Source of the DNA: Holosporaceae bacterium
GTDB lineage: Bacteria > Pseudomonadota > Alphaproteobacteria > UBA3830
Direction of reading: 5' to 3'
NCBI GenBank assembly: GCA_031274295.1
Contig: JAISQI010000043.1
Coordinates: 1-36,612, forward strand
DNA: 36,612 nucleotides
Shown: positions 33,531 to 36,612 of the stretch, piece by piece
How the letters are laid out: the number at the start of each line of letters is the position of its first letter
Numbering within the stretch: the stretch's first letter is position 1
Made by a program: the position numbers and the translations under genes
Notes under the pieces: model-generated
The model's database searches: none
Told to the model about the DNA's origin: nothing
What the model saw: the letters and a program-made list of their open reading frames with translations, nothing else

Positions 33531-34670
33531 CTATACCTCTCCTATGTATATCTTTTTAACTCTTGGGCCGAACCTACACGCAATTTCATGCGGGAGGGTG
33601 TTTAGTTCAAGGGCCCATCTTTCAAGTGTATAATCCGTAGCGTTGGTTAAAGCAACCCAATTTCCGATTTTTAGATGAGATTCTTCAACTTCCGTGGCGT
33701 CGAAAACCATGTAATCCATTGATAATCTTCCGACCGACGGCATTTTTTTCCCTCCTAAAAATCCATGGCCGAATCCAGAAAATTTTCGCATAAATCCGTC
33801 CGCATATCCTATACCAACCGTTATGACGGTCATGTCACGGTCGGCCGTGAACGTCGCCCCATAACCTACGGTATCGCCGGGTTTCAAATGATTTATTTGC
33901 ACGATTCTTGAAAAAATATCCATCACTGGAATCATAGAACCGACTTTATCTTCACGAATGGAAAATCCATAAAGGGATTTCCCGGGTCTGACGGCGTCAA
34001 AAAAATAATCCTCTCCCAGAAATATGCCGTTGGTGGCGGAAAGACAGCCCTTTATATTGCCAAAAAACTGCATGATCGTTTTAAATCGCTCCAGCTGAAG
34101 ATTGTTTAATGGATGGTTCGGGGTATCAGCGCACGCCAGGTGACTCATAACGAAAATTATGTTTAGATTGTCTCTTATATCGAGGAGATCTTTTCCCATA
34201 TCTTTATAGGAATAGCCGTTTCTGTAGATGCCCGTGTCGATGTGTAGGACCGCATCTAATTTTTTATTTAATTTTTTCGCATAACTGGTCCACAAATCAG
34301 ATTGATAGGAATTATTTAAAACGGGAATAAGTCCGTATTGCAGTAGTATGTCTTCGGTGCCACTCAGTAGACCGGTGAGAACGAAGACCTGCGCGTCTGG
34401 CGGCAAAGCTTGTTTTATTTTTATACCTTCATTAACTGTGATGACGAAAAATCCTCGGCATCCTTCCCCATAAAGCTTTTTGCCCACCGGAACAGCGCCG
34501 AATCCGTAGGAATCCGCCTTTAGGACGGCTATTATCTGAGTTTTTTCTGGCAATTCTTCTTTTATTTTTGCGTAGTTTTTCGCGACGTTATTCAGATTAA
34601 CGACGGCGACGGCCAATACGTGAGGCTCGACTTTTTCCAATACGCTTTCCAGGGAGTTATTCGTGGCCAC
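33531..34670 (-). CDS. alr: Alanine racemase
   Basis: PLP enzyme that makes D-Ala for peptidoglycan. The PLP lysine is in AVLKADSYGFGA, and the catalytic tyrosine is in VGYGATFTA; VGRLSMDYMVF and the ending are typical. I chose the GTG at 34668-34670 because GGAGA lies nine bases upstream; ATG (34692-34694) and TTG (34697) starts further up lack one. All overlap the end of dnaB. The dnaB-alr order is common in alphaproteobacteria. With the D,D-carboxypeptidase and MlaE/F nearby, this run serves envelope building. Confidence 0.93.
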   Translation of the reverse strand: MATNNSLESVLEKVEPHVLAVAVVNLNNVAKNYAKIKEELPEKTQIIAVLKADSYGFGAVPVGKKLYGEGCRGFFVITVNEGIKIKQALPPDAQVFVLTGLLSGTEDILLQYGLIPVLNNSYQSDLWTSYAKKLNKKLDAVLHIDTGIYRNGYSYKDMGKDLLDIRDNLNIIFVMSHLACADTPNHPLNNLQLERFKTIMQFFGNIKGCLSATNGIFLGEDYFFDAVRPGKSLYGFSIREDKVGSMIPVMDIFSRIVQINHLKPGDTVGYGATFTADRDMTVITVGIGYADGFMRKFSGFGHGFLGGKKMPSVGRLSMDYMVFDATEVEESHLKIGNWVALTNATDYTLERWALELNTLPHEIACRFGPRVKKIYIGEV

Positions 34671-36069
34671 TTTTTCTACTCTCCGATAAATCATCAAATT
34701 TTGTGTAACGACCGTCGAAAAACAATCGAATTGTACCTATGGGGCCATGTCTTTGCTTGGCGATGACCACTTCGGCCAGGTTATGAATCTTTTCCATTTT
34801 TTGAGTCCATTCTTTATGTTTATCAGTATCAGGAGGAGGTTGGCGGCGCTCTTCGTAGTATTCTTCCCGGTAGATAAATATAACTACGTCGGCGTCCTGT
34901 TCAATGGATCCTGATTCTCTGAGATCCGCCAGTTGCGGACGCTTATCGTCTCGCGATTCTACGGCTCTCGATAATTGCGACAGAGCCAATACGGGGACGT
35001 TCAGCTCTTTGGCTAGGGCCTTCAGTAATCTCGTAACTTCAGAAATTTCTTGTACTCGATTTTCACGCTGCCTATCAGTGCTTCCCTGAAGCAGTTGCAG
35101 ATAATCGATGACTATTAGGTCGATTCCATGTTGGCGTTTCAATTTCCGAGCTCTTGTTCTCAGCGAAGAGATGGTAAGAGCGGGAGTATCATCAATGAAC
35201 AATGGGAGTTCGACCAATTGCTTTTCAGCCATAATGATTTTTGAAAAATCTTCTTCTCGTATTTCCCCCCGTCGTATTTTTTCGGATGGAATGGCGCATT
35301 CCTGGGCCAAAATTCTGGTAACCAACTGTTCGGATGACATTTCAAGAGAAAAAAACGCAACTTTCCCTCCACCTTCAGTATTTTTTAAATGAGCAAGGGC
35401 GGCGTTAAACGCAATATTGGTTGCAAGGGCGGTTTTACCCATCGACGGACGTCCGGCGAGTACAATTAAATCGGATCTATTTAGTCCTCCGAGCCATTTG
35501 TCTATATCAATGAATCCGCTAGTAATTCCCGTAATACGATTGTCACTTCTATAGGCCTTTTCGATTATCTTTACCGTATTTACCAAAGTCCCGGAAAATG
35601 GAATGAACTCTCCCCGTCTGTTAGAGGTGGACAATTCGTATAATTTCACTTCGGCATTTTCTATTTGATCTACCGTTGGGACATTTAAATCGAATGTCGA
35701 AGCGCTGTAGGACATGTTTTCGCCGATCGAGATTAATTGTCTCCGCAGGTACATGTCATATATCAGCTTGGCATAGTCCTCTACTCCGCCGATGGAAATG
35801 ACGGAATTTACCAATTGAATTAGATAATCTCCTCCGCCAACGTCTTTCAATTCGTCTTTTTTTTCAAAATAGGCCTTGAGCGTTATGGGATCAGCTACAA
35901 ATCCTTGAGATATCAATTTGCCAAGGGCGTCATAAATTTTTCCATTGATCGAAGTCGCAAAATGTACGGGCAGAAGAACTTCCGATACGCTTTCAAAGCA
36001 TTCGTTGCTCAACATGATCGCCCCAAGAAGTGATTGCTCCGCCTCGATGTTATGCGGCAAAACTCTCAT
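34657..36069 (-). CDS. dnaB: Replicative DNA helicase DnaB
   Basis: The ring helicase of the replication fork. LPHNIEAEQSLLGAI opens the N-terminal domain; Walker A GRPSMGKT is at residues 206-213, LIVIDYLQLL is Walker B, and LRESGSIEQDADVV is conserved. From the ATG at 36067-36069 the product is 470 residues, one fewer than E. coli DnaB. The frame is open to a TTG at 36150, but that lies upstream of a TATAAT -10 (36141-36146) and so before the likely transcription start; AGGA lies seven bases before the chosen ATG. Confidence 0.94.
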   Translation of the reverse strand: MRVLPHNIEAEQSLLGAIMLSNECFESVSEVLLPVHFATSINGKIYDALGKLISQGFVADPITLKAYFEKKDELKDVGGGDYLIQLVNSVISIGGVEDYAKLIYDMYLRRQLISIGENMSYSASTFDLNVPTVDQIENAEVKLYELSTSNRRGEFIPFSGTLVNTVKIIEKAYRSDNRITGITSGFIDIDKWLGGLNRSDLIVLAGRPSMGKTALATNIAFNAALAHLKNTEGGGKVAFFSLEMSSEQLVTRILAQECAIPSEKIRRGEIREEDFSKIIMAEKQLVELPLFIDDTPALTISSLRTRARKLKRQHGIDLIVIDYLQLLQGSTDRQRENRVQEISEVTRLLKALAKELNVPVLALSQLSRAVESRDDKRPQLADLRESGSIEQDADVVIFIYREEYYEERRQPPPDTDKHKEWTQKMEKIHNLAEVVIAKQRHGPIGTIRLFFDGRYTKFDDLSESRKSGHE

Positions 36070-36140
36070 TTCTCGTTCCTGATATAAATTTACCAATTTT
36101 GACTGATTCAATACTTGTGTCTCTTTCGCGAAAGTTCCGA

Positions 36141-36146
36141 CATTAT
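36141..36146 (-). promoter_or_regulatory. Putative -10 element of the dnaB promoter
   Basis: On the minus strand the sequence is a consensus TATAAT preceded by TTG. A start about seven bases on gives a leader of some 65 bases before the dnaB ATG. No strong -35 is seen at 17 bases. Confidence 0.4.
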
Positions 36147-36254
36147 ACAATGGTCGCGTCGCCGTGGCTAGGGTGCAATCGTTTTTTTTAGATGAGGGAG
36201 AAAAAGACGATAAAAAGAACGGAAAATGCTTCTCTCACCCATACAATATTTTAA

Positions 36255-36283
36255 TTGTTTTTTAAATGCAATTGAGATATACT
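36255..36283 (+). promoter_or_regulatory. Sigma-70 promoter of the secreted-protein gene
   Basis: TTGTTT (36255-36260), 17 bases, TATACT (36278-36283): a near-consensus promoter with optimal spacing, about 30 bases before the GTG start. It is divergent from the dnaB promoter. Confidence 0.7.
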
Positions 36284-36312
36284 ACCCTGCAATGGTGTTA
36301 TGTGAGGTTAAA

Positions 36313-36612
36313 GTGAGAACTCCAGGTTGGTTTTGTTTAGCTTTATGTGCATTTGCGAGTGCTGTTTCCGGAGAATCAAGCGATGAGCCAAAGGTTTTAG
36401 GTGGCGAATCGGCTCAAGAGAGCGCCGACGGTGGGCCAAGTGTTTATGCTGACATTAGCCAGTCTGCTCGGGAAGATGCAGTTTCATTCGATGGAATTCG
36501 AGGGTTGTTAGGTCTGCTTTTGGCCATGCAAAAGTTTGAAGCTTCCGTTGGAAGTAGTAAAAACTTTACAAACAATAGCATAGATAAGTTTGGATTGTAT
36601 TTTGGTATGGAA
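36313..36612 (+). CDS. Secreted protein of unknown function (partial)
   Basis: A frame starting at GTG (36313) runs open for 100 codons to the right edge. GAGGT lies five to six bases upstream, and the promoter above fits. The product begins MRTPGWFCLALCAFASAVSG, a clear Sec signal peptide with cleavage at about AVSG, followed by an acidic, Ser/Gly-rich segment (ESSDEPKVLGGESAQESADG). I see no family. The C-terminus is outside, so nothing more can be said. Confidence 0.65.
   Translation, partial: MRTPGWFCLALCAFASAVSGESSDEPKVLGGESAQESADGGPSVYADISQSAREDAVSFDGIRGLLGLLLAMQKFEASVGSSKNFTNNSIDKFGLYFGME

Noticed and set aside
36070-36150. DnaB N-terminal extension from TTG at 36150
   Set aside because: The TTG lies upstream of the -10 element, so it would not be transcribed from that promoter; the shorter form has the family's usual length and a ribosome site.

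Overview
The window is chromosome of an AT-rich alphaproteobacterium, most likely a host-associated or endosymbiotic lineage of the Holosporales/Rickettsiales type (inference from gene content, not from a tree). Signs of this are the ntrX-trkA order, dnaN-recF, dnaB-alr, a dac-tmk pair, a CarD/CdnL regulator, the GatAB amidotransferase, an isolated rplK-rplA-rplJ-rplL block, a class I PHA synthase and several small secreted proteins of unknown function.

Layout. 1-4.6 kb: the 3' end of ntrX coupled to trkA, then on the minus strand an unusual lipoprotein-signal cysteine-desulfurase-like protein and phaC. 4.6-5.5 kb: a spacer with two strong hairpins and a 15-codon mini-ORF, then a secreted protein. 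5.6-7.8 kb: dnaN-recF. 7.9-10.7 kb (minus): a likely operon of an M48 membrane protease, a TM/coiled-coil pair that looks like one membrane-anchored gene split at an eight-A/T tract, a 52-residue membrane protein, and a HemY-like TPR protein with a C-terminal zinc ribbon. 10.7-14.2 kb (minus): gatA-gatB and carD. 14.2-14.8 kb: a spacer with repeats and a broken reading frame. 14.8-17 kb (minus): rplK, rplA, rplJ, rplL, with a 10-bp tandem repeat in front of rplK. 17-18 kb: two divergent paralogous secreted proteins. 18-20.4 kb: prfB, whose full product needs a +1 programmed frameshift, and an MFS transporter. 20.6 kb: tRNA-Thr(GGU).

20.9-30.1 kb (plus): a tightly coupled phage- or gene-transfer-agent-derived cluster: portal, prohead protease, HK97 capsid, connector, head-tail adaptor, DUF3168-like protein, unrecognised tail or adhesion proteins, a SleB-type cell-wall hydrolase and a holin-like protein, ended by a good terminator. 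No terminase, integrase, tail-tube protein or tape-measure protein is seen. All frames are intact. A DMT/EamA transporter gene sits inside it on the opposite strand. This cluster is the best candidate for an undescribed system.

30.1-36.1 kb (minus): tmk, a D,D-carboxypeptidase, mlaF, mlaE, alr and dnaB (cell wall, envelope lipid transport and replication), with a well-formed promoter and the start of another secreted protein running off the right edge on the plus strand.
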